Positions 1 to 8,285 are shown, numbered from the stretch's first letter. The stretch is DNA of 43,297 bases from an uncultured Chlamydiae bacterium (GCA_937894565.1 CALBHK010000179.1:1-43297), one strand, 5' to 3'. The notes: a model not told the origin generated them from the sequence alone. Made by a program: numbers and translations.

Positions 1-34
1 ATATTAAGTATTTATATTATATAAGAGTGATACC
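1..34. other. AT-rich left end, half of a junction-spanning inverted repeat
   Basis: Bases 12-34 are the inverse of the last bases of the window. The reverse complement of 12-34 reads GGTATCACT, two extra bases, then TATATAATATAA. The right end plus base 1 reads GGTGTCACT, one extra base, then TATATAATATAA. The two arms would flank a loop of about 10 bases if the ends are joined. The segment is almost wholly A and T and could serve as an unwinding element beside the iterons at 43102-43283. The pairing is seen in the sequence; circularity and origin function are inferred. Confidence 0.5.
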
Positions 35-115
35 TGACTGTAACCCTTGAAACCGCCACCTCCTAAACTGGTCGGATATTGCCATTTAACCAAAACTCCC
101 ACCAATCTTCCTTGA

Positions 116-170
116 CGGGGAGGGAGTTAATTCCATTTCGGCATGGCTTAACTACCCCCCTCTTTTTATT
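116..170 (+). terminator. Rho-independent terminator ahead of the first promoter
   Basis: A long imperfect stem pairs GGGGAGGGAGTTAA (117-130) with TTAACTACCCCCCTC (148-162). An inner CCAT/ATGG stem carries a TTCGGC loop, and a T-run follows at 163-167. It would stop transcripts arriving across the joined ends and insulate the promoter at 183. Bases 35-115 show no gene or clear site. Confidence 0.7.
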
Positions 171-182
171 TTAAAAATAAGT

Positions 183-212
183 TTGACAATGTTGAACATT
201 GTTACGTATTAG
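183..212 (+). promoter_or_regulatory. Sigma70-like promoter of the left small-gene operon
   Basis: TTGACA at 183-188 matches the -35 consensus exactly. TATTAG at 207-212 matches four of six -10 bases with an 18-base spacer. Transcription would start near 219, just before the AAGGAG ribosome site (220-225). This argues against a TTG start at 216 and for the ATG at 237. The palindrome at 186-202 lies between the two boxes, so a bound protein would repress it. Confidence 0.55.
186..202. promoter_or_regulatory. Perfect 17-bp operator palindrome
   Basis: ACAATGTTGAACATTGT is a perfect inverted repeat with one central base. It overlaps the end of the -35 box and fills the spacer of the promoter at 183-212. 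A near copy, including TTGACAATGTT[C]AACAT on the minus strand, lies in the divergent region at 34474-34491. The HTH protein encoded at 34506 is the natural candidate ligand. The repeat is seen; the binding partner is inferred. Confidence 0.65.
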
Positions 213-236
213 TTATTGCAAGGAGACAATGAACAA

Positions 237-542
237 ATGAGACAAGGTAGATCAGTCATTTCAAATTCAAAGAAGAAATTACTTGCAAGGATTTCATATA
301 ACGATGTTTCAACATTAACAGAGTGGGATAAGATTGAAAATTTCGAGCAATTAGCTGCACGAATCCAATTAGATCGTGGCGGAGATTTATCTCGAATTAA
401 AGGGATCATCAGATCAATTGAAAAATTCATGAGAAATAGCTCAAAGATTCGTGACTTTGATGATTTTTATATGTTTGTGAATCCACCGAAGAAACCACAA
501 GGTCTTCCTGATAGATTCGCTAACGGAATTGATTTGGAGTAG
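237..542 (+). CDS. Hypothetical early protein, 101 aa
   Basis: I do not recognise this family. The protein is charged, with a basic N-terminus (MRQGRSVISNSKKK), a mostly helical middle and an FDDFYMFVNPPKKP stretch near the end. I chose the ATG at 237 because AAGGAG lies about 11 bases upstream. An upstream in-frame TTG at 216 would lie before the predicted transcription start. It is the first gene behind the operator-bearing promoter, so it is probably expressed early or under repressor control. Confidence 0.6.
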   Translation: MRQGRSVISNSKKKLLARISYNDVSTLTEWDKIENFEQLAARIQLDRGGDLSRIKGIIRSIEKFMRNSSKIRDFDDFYMFVNPPKKPQGLPDRFANGIDLE

Positions 543-545
543 AAG

Positions 546-1016
546 ATGATAAAAATCAAAATAGATTGGTGGAAGGTTAGAACTTTAGTCCAGGAAGATA
601 ATTCTAGGTTTGATGTACTTATGGTCAGTGACAGAGGTCAATCATTTAAAGAAAAATCTCTAGATGATGTTTTAAATGATCGTGGATACGCCACTTATGA
701 ATCTTATATTAACAATATCGAAGAACTTCCTCAGTGGATCATAGATCATTGTGATATTGAGGTTATAAAACCAATGAATTTTAGCGACAACGGAATTATC
801 AGTATTTCTAATGTCCAAAAGGCGTTGCAAACATATCAACTCCATCTTCCGAATAATGACCTTTTAAATTATGAAGAAGTTCGGGCTCACGAAGATTTAT
901 GTACCGATACGCTACAGGGATACCTAGATGACGGGTGGAGAATGATTGCTGTCATTCCTCAAGTAAATCAAAGAAGGCCAGATTATATTCTGGGCAGGAA
1001 ATTAAAAATTACATAA
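546..1016 (+). CDS. Hypothetical protein, 156 aa
   Basis: Unrecognised. No signal peptide or membrane segment is visible. It is a soluble, mixed alpha/beta-looking protein with a Trp-rich start (IDWWKVRTL) and a C-terminal GYLDDGWRMIAVIPQ segment that could form a small beta fold. It starts three bases after the previous stop and uses the GGAG inside that gene's end, so the two are translated in series. It belongs to the six-gene left operon. Confidence 0.6.
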   Translation: MIKIKIDWWKVRTLVQEDNSRFDVLMVSDRGQSFKEKSLDDVLNDRGYATYESYINNIEELPQWIIDHCDIEVIKPMNFSDNGIISISNVQKALQTYQLHLPNNDLLNYEEVRAHEDLCTDTLQGYLDDGWRMIAVIPQVNQRRPDYILGRKLKIT

Positions 1017-1025
1017 GGGTTCGAG

Positions 1026-1256
1026 ATGAAAAAAACAAAAAACAAACTACAAAAACGAATTGAATCAACAGAGAAAGCTTATGTTAACTCTCTGTTCAAA
1101 TTCATCATTACAGAAATGAAAGACGCAAATTGGTTTGATCCGTCTTTTGTTCTTAATGTCCATGCACAATGGAAGAATGCAAAGTGGGTTTCACCTCAAC
1201 AGCTTGCTTCACTTAAATGTGTGGCTTTTATGTTTAAAGAGAAGGGGAGGGTTTGA
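1026..1256 (+). CDS. Hypothetical basic protein, 76 aa
   Basis: Unrecognised. It has a lysine-rich N-terminus (MKKTKNKLQKRIESTEKAY) followed by a helical region with several tryptophans. No known domain is visible. It follows the previous gene by nine bases and its TGA stop is separated by one base from the next start at 1258. Confidence 0.5.
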   Translation: MKKTKNKLQKRIESTEKAYVNSLFKFIITEMKDANWFDPSFVLNVHAQWKNAKWVSPQQLASLKCVAFMFKEKGRV

Positions 1257-1257
1257 G

Positions 1258-1488
1258 ATGACAATAAATCAAATTAGAGATTTATTAGTAAAAGAACGAA
1301 TCCCAGCAAAAGTATATCTTAAGGGATTGGAGTTCAATGTGGTCAAGTTCCGTGTTGATTATAGATATAGGGATTTTGCAAAAGAACTACTTGAAGATAT
1401 AAGGCCAGTCGGAGTGAAATTCATTGTTTCTGGTTCTTTAATGCCATGGGAATGCGAGTTCCCTGTTATTGTGAATGTGCTTTTATGA
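1258..1488 (+). CDS. Hypothetical protein, 76 aa
   Basis: Unrecognised. It begins MTINQIRDLLVKERIPAKVY. I set the start at ATG 1258, just after the preceding stop (TGAGATG). The longer open frame from 1135 overlaps the previous gene completely and has no ribosome site. The frame ends inside an ATGA that starts the next gene. No membrane or metal-binding motif is visible. Confidence 0.5.
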   Translation: MTINQIRDLLVKERIPAKVYLKGLEFNVVKFRVDYRYRDFAKELLEDIRPVGVKFIVSGSLMPWECEFPVIVNVLL

Positions 1489-1763
1489 GTAAATTAATAG
1501 AAATAAAACCAGAAGACAGATCAAGGTCAGTTAAAGATACACTGCAATCAATGCTAGATCGTGCTGATAATTTTGATGGTGTTGTCGTGCTTGCTTTGAA
1601 TAAAGACAGCTCTCAGTATATGGTTACTAGCAACATGAGTCATATTGAGAAGAGTTTTCTTTGTGCTTTTTTTAACTCTTTTGTCTCTCAGTGGTTTTCA
1701 GATGTTTATCATATAAATAAAAAGGAGAAAATAAATGGAACCAACAGTAACAATGAGCCTTGA
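1485..1763 (+). CDS. Hypothetical protein, 92 aa
   Basis: Unrecognised. The ATGA overlap at 1485 with the preceding stop gives a coupled start. The frame is open further upstream to 1446 but lacks a ribosome site there. Content is mixed alpha/beta: FDGVVVLALNKDSSQY looks like a strand pair, then an aromatic helix. The last 29 bases overlap the next gene, whose ribosome site (AAGGAG near 1722) lies inside this one. Confidence 0.5.
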   Translation: MSKLIEIKPEDRSRSVKDTLQSMLDRADNFDGVVVLALNKDSSQYMVTSNMSHIEKSFLCAFFNSFVSQWFSDVYHINKKEKINGTNSNNEP

Positions 1764-1935
1764 TGAATTTAAAAGAATGGAACAAAAAATTGACAGTCTC
1801 AGTAACGAGCTGGAGGCACTCAAAAATGCTATTAGCAACGAGCTTGGCATCAGCTCATCGGAATTATTAGATAGAGACCACAGAAGGCGTCAAGAATCAT
1901 TTAGAAGACAAGTAATTGGCGGAATGCCAATATAG
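1735..1935 (+). CDS. Small coiled-coil protein, 66 aa
   Basis: MSLDEFKRMEQKIDSLSNEL begins a heptad-patterned coiled coil of about 30 residues. A basic tail (RDHRRRQESFRRQ) follows. Such small proteins upstream of terminase are common in phages and often oligomerise, but no function can be assigned. The ribosome site AAGGAG is well placed. It is the last gene before the packaging module. Confidence 0.5.
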   Translation: MEPTVTMSLDEFKRMEQKIDSLSNELEALKNAISNELGISSSELLDRDHRRRQESFRRQVIGGMPI

Positions 1936-1936
1936 T

Positions 1937-1966
1937 TTGACTCGGTATCTCGCTTTCCATTAACAT
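1937..1966 (+). promoter_or_regulatory. Possible promoter before terminase genes
   Basis: TTGACT (1937-1942), an 18-base spacer and TAACAT (1961-1966) resemble a sigma70 promoter. The predicted +1 falls at or next to the small terminase ATG (1973), which would make that transcript leaderless. No good ribosome site precedes the ATG, which fits. It is weak evidence: one short gap searched by eye. Confidence 0.3.
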
Positions 1967-1972
1967 GATGAA

Positions 1973-2581
1973 ATGGAAAAGCAAACAAAAGGCCAGGAGC
2001 CGAATAGTCTTGCTGACTGTCCCGAGTTCCTGGCCCTTACTGATAAAGAACAAAAATTCGTCGTGGCTTACACGAGCCATTGGCAGGCCGGAAGAGCCGC
2101 TGTTGAGGCTGGATATTCTAAAAGATCCGCTGATGTCTTAGCCAATAGATTGCTAAAAAAGGTTAAGATTAGGGCCGTACTGGACTATTGTAATCGGATA
2201 CAATCTAAGCAACTCGAAGATAATTACGCAGCGACAAAGGAACGCATTCAACGTGAGCTGTGCCGGGTAGCTTTCTCAAATATGAAGACGGTTGCTAAAT
2301 GGGGTCCAGGATTCGTTGAGATGCTTAATTCTGATAATCTTGACGAAGATCAAGCCGCTGGATTGAAATCTATTTCTTATTCGACATCATCAGGAGAAAA
2401 AGGAGACAGCAGCTCAATATCATTCTCTATGCACGATAAAGTAAAAGCTTTACAAATCTTGGCCAATATCAAAGGAATGTTAAAGGAACCTGAAGATGCA
2501 AACGACAGAAAACCAGTCGACCCTGGAATCAAGGATAGACTTCATAAACTACGTGCTAAATATATGGGACAACGGAAGTGA
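1973..2581 (+). CDS. terS: Terminase small subunit
   Basis: It recognises phage DNA and recruits the large subunit for packaging. Residues about 22-70 carry the Terminase_2 signature: LTDKEQKFVVAY, then an AGRAAVEAGYSKRSA helix-turn-helix and NRLLKKVKIRAVL. The rest is helical and likely forms the oligomer ring; the C-terminus is basic (LHKLRAKYMGQRK). Length, 202 aa, is normal. It overlaps the large subunit gene by 86 bases in another frame, so the two are probably translationally coupled. There is no clear ribosome site at the start. Confidence 0.85.
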   Translation: MEKQTKGQEPNSLADCPEFLALTDKEQKFVVAYTSHWQAGRAAVEAGYSKRSADVLANRLLKKVKIRAVLDYCNRIQSKQLEDNYAATKERIQRELCRVAFSNMKTVAKWGPGFVEMLNSDNLDEDQAAGLKSISYSTSSGEKGDSSSISFSMHDKVKALQILANIKGMLKEPEDANDRKPVDPGIKDRLHKLRAKYMGQRK

Positions 2582-4151
2582 AGACGAGATTCTTGATGTT
2601 AGAGATGAAATTATCGAACGCTGCCGTAATGATCTTGAGTTATTTTCGGATCTTTTTTTCTCGCATTATTGTAGACACCCTTTTAATGCGTTTCATGGCG
2701 ATGTTTTTAATTACTACAAGGAACCTAGAAAGAAAGGCCGTTTCGTTCGTAGTGCTCCTCGTGGCTATGCGAAGAGCACGATCACCGCGCTCATCAAACC
2801 CATCCATGATGCGTGTTATGGATTCGAGAGGTTCATCCTCATTTGTTCAAACGGACAACCACAAGCTAACGGAAAACTTAAAGACATTCGGACCGAGATA
2901 CTTACTAACCGTTTTCTGGTTAGTGTGTACGGAATCCGCTTTCCTCGTAAAAACCCATCTGAAACAGATTTTATGGTTATTTGCGGATCTTATAAGACTT
3001 CGTTTAAAGCGGTTGGGGCTGGCGTACAAGTACGCGGTATCAGGGTCAATGAAGACAGACCTTCAAAGATCATTTGCGACGACGTGGAGCATTCTGAGGA
3101 AGTCGAAAACGAAGAGATCAGAGCAAAGTATGAAAATTGGTTCTTTGAAGACATCTGCAAGGTAGGCGATGAGAATACCAGTATTGAGTTTATCGGCACA
3201 ATTTTGCATTCTGAGGCTCTATTATCAAAACTCTTAGTAAACCCCTCATACGATTCTAAAAGTTATAAGGCGGTCATTTCTTGGGCCGAAGATGGGGCCA
3301 TGTGGAATCAGTGGGAGCGTATCTACACAAACATTGATAATCCTAACCGCCACAAGGAAGCCAGGGCGTTCTATGAGGCCAATTATGAGCGAATGCTCAA
3401 GGGAGTCCAAGTCCTATGGCCAGAAAAGGAGCCCTATTATGACCTAATGGTGGAACTTATTGAGCAAGGTCGACGCTCTTTCATGAAAGAGAAGCAGGGC
3501 GAGCCAATGGGGTCAGATTCTAAAGTGTTCAATACCTTTCACTGGTATTCTGAAGAGCTTGAGGGAATTAGGATTGAGAGTTCTGGGAAGCTTATTCCAT
3601 GGGATCAACTCAAGCATACGGCTTATGGTGTCATTGACCCGGCTACTGGTAAAAAGAAAAGTCAATCAAAAGGCGATTTTACTTGCATTTTAACTGGCTA
3701 CAAAGACCCAATGGGTAGGCTTTTGGTGCATAATGACTGGTCAAAAAGAGAGTCCCCAACGGTATGGATGAGGCAGATTTTTGATTCCCATGATTTTTAT
3801 GGCTATCAAAAGTTTGGCGTTGAGACTAATCTATATCAAGAGCTGTTATTACCAAACCTCGCAGATGAGCGCGCTCGGCGTGAAAAACGAGGTGGACGTA
3901 TTATTAAGCTTGGATTTTATGAGATCGACCAGCACGTTAACAAGGTTGAGAGAATTACAGCAATTGAACCGAAAGTGACTCATGGATGGATCGTTTTTAA
4001 TCGGAATTTGTCTCAGGAGTTTAAATCACAAATGAACAATTTCCCCTCGGGTCATGATGACTGTCCAGATGCTCTTGAAATGTTGTATAATGTGGTGAAT
4101 GGTAGATACAAAGCGTCAGCCATAGGCATTTCTGCAATGGGTGGCAGATAG
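2496..4151 (+). CDS. terL: Terminase large subunit (ATPase and nuclease)
   Basis: It is the motor that pumps DNA into the prohead and cuts it. The ATPase shows a Walker A-like APRGYAKST at residues 87-95 and Walker B KIICDDVEHSEE from 191. The RNase H-like nuclease shows D381 (GVIDPATG), E443 (FGVETN) and the acidic HDDCPDALE at 520-528. Length, 551 aa, is typical. The start at 2496 has AAAGGA eight bases upstream and lies inside the small subunit gene. All core motifs are intact. Confidence 0.93.
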   Translation: MQTTENQSTLESRIDFINYVLNIWDNGSEDEILDVRDEIIERCRNDLELFSDLFFSHYCRHPFNAFHGDVFNYYKEPRKKGRFVRSAPRGYAKSTITALIKPIHDACYGFERFILICSNGQPQANGKLKDIRTEILTNRFLVSVYGIRFPRKNPSETDFMVICGSYKTSFKAVGAGVQVRGIRVNEDRPSKIICDDVEHSEEVENEEIRAKYENWFFEDICKVGDENTSIEFIGTILHSEALLSKLLVNPSYDSKSYKAVISWAEDGAMWNQWERIYTNIDNPNRHKEARAFYEANYERMLKGVQVLWPEKEPYYDLMVELIEQGRRSFMKEKQGEPMGSDSKVFNTFHWYSEELEGIRIESSGKLIPWDQLKHTAYGVIDPATGKKKSQSKGDFTCILTGYKDPMGRLLVHNDWSKRESPTVWMRQIFDSHDFYGYQKFGVETNLYQELLLPNLADERARREKRGGRIIKLGFYEIDQHVNKVERITAIEPKVTHGWIVFNRNLSQEFKSQMNNFPSGHDDCPDALEMLYNVVNGRYKASAIGISAMGGR

Positions 4152-4167
4152 CAAAACGGAGAATTGA

Positions 4168-5688
4168 ATGCCTGAACTCGATTACGATGCAAAATATGCG
4201 GGGAAAGTCCAAAAGGGTAGATTTTACCCAAGAGCTAAATCTAGGTTCGCTCAACTCGCTAAAAACAATCTAGGGATCAGACAAGATGGAAGTTACGATC
4301 AATCAGTCTTGTTTTGCAGAACTCCTTATCTCGATGAACTAGACAAATATTTTGAGAACACTCAATACGATCATTTGCAGCCATGGGACTCAGCCTGTTG
4401 CTCTGATGATTATGTTGCGATTCGTGCCCGTAAGCCGAAAATGATATACGCATACGGAAAGATTCTTTCTAGCCGTGTTGCTTCAAAACTCATAGGTGAC
4501 AAGAACTTCCCAACGCTATCGGTTGAAGACGATCCAGACACCACAGAGTTTTTAAAAGTCTTAGTTAATGCTTCCATGCTTAAATCACGATTACTCGACC
4601 CCATCAAATATACTGTAGGTGTTGGTTCGGCTTTCGTACGATTTTATATTGTTGGTTCTGCAATCAAGCTTGAATGGTTTAAATCAAAATATTGCTATCC
4701 TGAATTTTCACCTTCTGGAGAACTACTCAGTATTGAAATTCGCTATGTCTATGAAGATGAAGAGGATTTAGACGCTACAAAAAAACCAAAAAAGAAATGG
4801 TACAAGCTTGTACTCGGAACTCAAACTGACATCATGTACGACAATCCTGAATACAAGGCGGGAGCGGTTAGCCCCCCTGAGTTTCAAGAGGTTGCCAGAT
4901 CAGATCACAATATGGGGTTTGTACAGGGACAATGGTTTAGAACTTCTGAAGAAAAGCACATCCCAGATGGTTACGGGTTACTGACTGACATCATGGGTTT
5001 TATTGACGAGATTAATTATAATCTATCACAATCAAGTCAAGCTGTTTCATATAACCAAGATCCTCAGCTCACCATTAAAAATATGGATGAGGACGAGATG
5101 AATACTCTTATTAGGTCATCCCAAAAAGCATGGAATCTCGGTCGTGAAGGTGAAGCCAATTTTCTTGAGAGCAATCTCGGTGGCGTTGAAACCGCCGACA
5201 AGCTTAGGGACAAGGTCCGTCTTGGCATTCAAGACATTTCTCGTGTGGTTTTAATGGACCCTGAGAAGATGGTTACGCACGCACAATCAGGTCGTGCTCT
5301 CGAAATACTTCATGGACCTTTTGTGGAGCTTTTGAATGAGCTTCGTCCGTTTATCGAGCTTGGAATCAAATCACTACTTATCAAGATGGCTTTGGCAGTT
5401 TTGACAGTTAATCAGGAATATGGCGAATCGCCAATTAGAATCCCGCCAGGATATGCGCCAAAAAGTTTAGATATTAAGGCATCATGGCCGCCTGTATTCC
5501 CGCTCACAATGACTGATTTAAAAGAAATGCTTTCTGTTGCCACTCAGGCCACAAGCGCAAACATTTTCTCAAGAGAATGGGCGACGAGATGGCTATCTAC
5601 AGTGAAAGAATTTGGCGTTGAGGACATCGAATTAGAATTACAACGGGTTGCCACTCAGCCTGTTATAAATCCTTTCGGGGGGTTTTAA
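4168..5688 (+). CDS. Portal protein
   Basis: It forms the dodecameric ring at one capsid vertex through which DNA passes and on which the tail neck builds. Position directly after the large terminase, length 506 aa, and composition fit the portal family. Visible features are an N-terminal wing region, a long helical stretch around residues 285-350 and a C-terminal ELRPFIELGIKSLLIK helical crown segment. No single diagnostic motif is present, so the call rests on gene order and overall pattern. CGGAGAA precedes the ATG. Confidence 0.82.
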   Translation: MPELDYDAKYAGKVQKGRFYPRAKSRFAQLAKNNLGIRQDGSYDQSVLFCRTPYLDELDKYFENTQYDHLQPWDSACCSDDYVAIRARKPKMIYAYGKILSSRVASKLIGDKNFPTLSVEDDPDTTEFLKVLVNASMLKSRLLDPIKYTVGVGSAFVRFYIVGSAIKLEWFKSKYCYPEFSPSGELLSIEIRYVYEDEEDLDATKKPKKKWYKLVLGTQTDIMYDNPEYKAGAVSPPEFQEVARSDHNMGFVQGQWFRTSEEKHIPDGYGLLTDIMGFIDEINYNLSQSSQAVSYNQDPQLTIKNMDEDEMNTLIRSSQKAWNLGREGEANFLESNLGGVETADKLRDKVRLGIQDISRVVLMDPEKMVTHAQSGRALEILHGPFVELLNELRPFIELGIKSLLIKMALAVLTVNQEYGESPIRIPPGYAPKSLDIKASWPPVFPLTMTDLKEMLSVATQATSANIFSREWATRWLSTVKEFGVEDIELELQRVATQPVINPFGGF

Positions 5689-6354
5689 ATGGGTGACGTG
5701 GTCTTCAGACGCATAAATGGACGTGTGATTCCAATTAGAAAAGGTGGAACCTCAAAAACTCCTGAAAAAAGTTCTAATCCAGATGTAAAAAAGATTGCGA
5801 TAGGTGCCGCTGTTGTTGGTGCAGGTGTTGCTACTGCTTTGTTTGCCGGAAAGTTTGCTTCTAAGATGGTTATTGCTTCAGCTAAGTTTGAAGACATTTC
5901 AAGAACTGCTGCAAAAGGTGCCAGGACTATAATCACAAGGGCAAGATCAGCAGCAAAAAGAGCTGCTACCAGAAATTCAACTCCATGGCAGCCAGGTCTT
6001 GACCTTGGAGATAATGCCGCAAGTGAATTTGTATTTAGACCAGCACAAAAAGAATTGCTTAAAAGATATAAACGACAAGCATTTACAGCAGGAATTAAAT
6101 CAAACACTTTGTTTCAAAATCGTCAAAAAGTTCGTTCATTTGGTAAGGTTGCGGGTGGCGCTCTAGTTACTGGCGGACTAAACGAAATGTACGAGGGAGC
6201 TACTGGAGAGAAGGCAGGATTAAAAGAAACATCAATCAATTCTGTGGCTGGTGGAGTTATCGGCGCTTCTGTTGGTCTTGGATATTATGGCGGTCTGTCA
6301 GGGTTTAGGAATGCTTTCAAGGGTCTAATTAAGGGTTCACACTCTTTCAAATAG
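5689..6354 (+). CDS. Gly/Ala-rich membrane-prone virion candidate with NGRVIPI tag
   Basis: Unrecognised family, 221 aa. The N-terminus reads VVFRRINGRVIPIRKGG and matches the start of the protein at 10536. It is followed by hydrophobic Gly/Ala segments near 35-58 (IAIGAAVVGAGVATALFAG), a basic middle, and glycine-zipper-like stretches near 155-205 (VAGGVIGASVGLGYYGG). Gly-zipper proteins encoded between portal and head genes are often internal proteins injected into the host envelope, which is my inference. It follows the portal stop directly, with a GGGGGG ribosome site. Confidence 0.6.
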   Translation: MGDVVFRRINGRVIPIRKGGTSKTPEKSSNPDVKKIAIGAAVVGAGVATALFAGKFASKMVIASAKFEDISRTAAKGARTIITRARSAAKRAATRNSTPWQPGLDLGDNAASEFVFRPAQKELLKRYKRQAFTAGIKSNTLFQNRQKVRSFGKVAGGALVTGGLNEMYEGATGEKAGLKETSINSVAGGVIGASVGLGYYGGLSGFRNAFKGLIKGSHSFK

Positions 6355-6362
6355 GGGATCTC

Positions 6363-6602
6363 ATGCTTGGACATTGGGAAATCTATTTAAGTCGTGAAAG
6401 ATCAAGCGGGTTATCTCCTTGGGCAATTGTTCCGTTTGGGAAAAGAAAGATTTCTGCGATATACGCCAGTGATGTCATTATTTTGACACGGGCATATACT
6501 GGTAAGGCAACATCATCAGATCGTCCACAGTTTGTAATTCATGCTTACGGAAGGCTTAGGCGTTCTGGTAATGTAATTTACATAGAGGAACCAAATGCCT
6601 GA
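6363..6602 (+). CDS. Hypothetical protein, 79 aa
   Basis: Unrecognised. It is a compact, beta-looking protein (SPWAIVPFGKRKISAIYASD, then an IYIEEPNA end). It lies between the tagged membrane-prone protein and the Mu-F-like head protein and overlaps the latter by eight bases. That places it in the head operon, perhaps as a minor head component. Confidence 0.55.
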   Translation: MLGHWEIYLSRERSSGLSPWAIVPFGKRKISAIYASDVIILTRAYTGKATSSDRPQFVIHAYGRLRRSGNVIYIEEPNA

Positions 6603-7428
6603 TTTTTTTGAAACAGTGGACAGTATTGGAATAGTAGAAAATCATATTCAAGGGGTACTAAAGCTTGAAGAAACTGAAGCTCGTAAGCTGCTCAAAAGAT
6701 ACCGTGAAATTCGTGGCGATCTACGTGATAGGTTGGATACTACTCGTGCTGATACTTTCACAGCTCAACAATTGCGTGGGGTCTTAGCTCAGGTAGATGG
6801 CGCAATAGATGCCATGAACCGCTCTTTAATAGAAGGTATGGGGCCTGGGACAGAAAAGGCTGCGCTTCAAGGTATCGAAGACCTATTGTCAGAAATTCGT
6901 CGGTTCGACCAAGAGTTTGGCGGGGCGGTGACCCCCATCAATCTTAATGTGGCTTTGATCGCCCAGGACGTTAACAATTTACTTTTAAGCAAGTATCAAT
7001 CAAGCCTTGACGCTTATTCGGAACAGCTCAGAAGTCAGGTCGCAGATACTCTAACCAATGCAGCTATTGAGGAAGTGTCGCTATCCCAGGTCACTCAGCG
7101 ATTGGGGCAATTCTTTTTAGGCGAGGAATGGAAGCTGACGCAAATAGCCAGGACCGAACTTCATAACGTATACAATTTAGGAAAGCAGAAGGGCATGGAA
7201 GAGACTCAGGAGAACTTTTTGCCCGACCTGCAGAAAACCCTTATTCATCCCATGGATTCAAGAACTGGGGCTGATTCAAAGTATGCAAATAGGCTAAATC
7301 TTATTGTGGACATCAATAAGCCGTTTGAATACACTTGGAATGGTAAGAAACGAATCTATATGGTGCCGCCAGACCGGCCCAATGACCGATCTATCATGGT
7401 GCCCTATAGAGAATCTTGGAACAAATAA
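6595..7428 (+). CDS. Minor head protein, Mu gpF / SPP1 gp7 family
   Basis: Members attach to the portal inside the prohead and assist assembly or DNA delivery. The family hallmark is at residues about 190-200: QIARTELHNVYNLGK, the conserved [IV]ARTE..N.YN..K helix. The N-terminal 170 residues are helical. The segment after the hallmark (HPMDSRTGADSKYANR, then a short YMVPPDRPNDR end) matches the usual domain ending. It is 277 aa, with position after the portal as in Mu and SPP1. Confidence 0.8.
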   Translation: MPDFFETVDSIGIVENHIQGVLKLEETEARKLLKRYREIRGDLRDRLDTTRADTFTAQQLRGVLAQVDGAIDAMNRSLIEGMGPGTEKAALQGIEDLLSEIRRFDQEFGGAVTPINLNVALIAQDVNNLLLSKYQSSLDAYSEQLRSQVADTLTNAAIEEVSLSQVTQRLGQFFLGEEWKLTQIARTELHNVYNLGKQKGMEETQENFLPDLQKTLIHPMDSRTGADSKYANRLNLIVDINKPFEYTWNGKKRIYMVPPDRPNDRSIMVPYRESWNK

Positions 7429-7460
7429 CCACTTGACCGGATCAAGGGAGGAGCCTCAAA

Positions 7461-8267
7461 ATGACTATTAAGGAATTAAAAGGATTATTGGACTCAGCTA
7501 TTAAGAAATTAGAAGCTGACCCAAAAAATGCAGAGTTAAAATCTGCATTTGAAACAGCAAAAGCCAACTATGAAGCAGCGTTAGCTGATCTTGACGATCA
7601 GGACGATGAAGAAGATGGCACAAGAAAGAAAGCAAAGTCGGGCTCAGGTAGCGACGACGAAGATGAGGAAGAAGACGACTCGCTGGACGAGGGCGGTCTA
7701 GATCCAAAAACTAAGGCTTACGTTGAAAAACTAAGACGCCAGAATGCTAAATACAGAACATCTGCAAAAGATGCTCGTAATAAAAATTCTGAACTCGTTA
7801 AGCAGTTTAAAGCTGCGATGGGTGTGACTGAAGATGAAGATCATGAAGCAGTTGCAAAACGTCTTAGAGAAGAAAATGATGGCCTGGTTGTAGGTAGAAT
7901 TATTTTAGAGCAAGCAGTTGAGCATGGTGTAGGCAAGGCTGATAGAGAAATGTTTGAATTTTTCGTTAACAAAAAGCTTCAATCTCTTGAAGAGGGAGAA
8001 GAGTTATCGGAAGACGATTTCGCAGAAGCCGCTAAAAAGGCAAAGCGAGCATCTCGTGGACTGGGTTCCGGGGATGGTCAGGACGACTTCAGAACTAGCG
8101 TAGATAGCAACGTCAGAGGAAATCCAGACAAGAAAAAAACAGGTCAAATCACTTTGGAGAAATTCAAAGAAATGACCGTGACTGAAAAGTCTGATCTTTA
8201 TGTTAAAGACCGCGTCCTATACAATGAATTGTTCGCTCAAGCATATCCAAAAAGAAAAGCCTCTTAA
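7461..8267 (+). CDS. Capsid scaffold protein
   Basis: It would fill the prohead and template coat assembly, then leave. The 268-aa sequence is highly charged: an N-terminal helix, an acidic low-complexity stretch at residues about 46-78 (DDQDDEEDG, DDEDEEEDDSLDEG), a coiled coil at about 85-140 and a basic C-terminal end (AYPKRKAS) of the type that docks on coat. It lies directly before the coat gene. A strong GGGAGGAG ribosome site precedes it. No protease domain is seen. Confidence 0.8.
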   Translation: MTIKELKGLLDSAIKKLEADPKNAELKSAFETAKANYEAALADLDDQDDEEDGTRKKAKSGSGSDDEDEEEDDSLDEGGLDPKTKAYVEKLRRQNAKYRTSAKDARNKNSELVKQFKAAMGVTEDEDHEAVAKRLREENDGLVVGRIILEQAVEHGVGKADREMFEFFVNKKLQSLEEGEELSEDDFAEAAKKAKRASRGLGSGDGQDDFRTSVDSNVRGNPDKKKTGQITLEKFKEMTVTEKSDLYVKDRVLYNELFAQAYPKRKAS

Positions 8268-8285
8268 GGCAAGGAGAAATAAATC

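Noticed and set aside
1..34. Protelomerase-type hairpin telomere
   Set aside because: The end symmetry would allow it, but no protelomerase-like gene is visible and the dyad centre is a few bases off the end.
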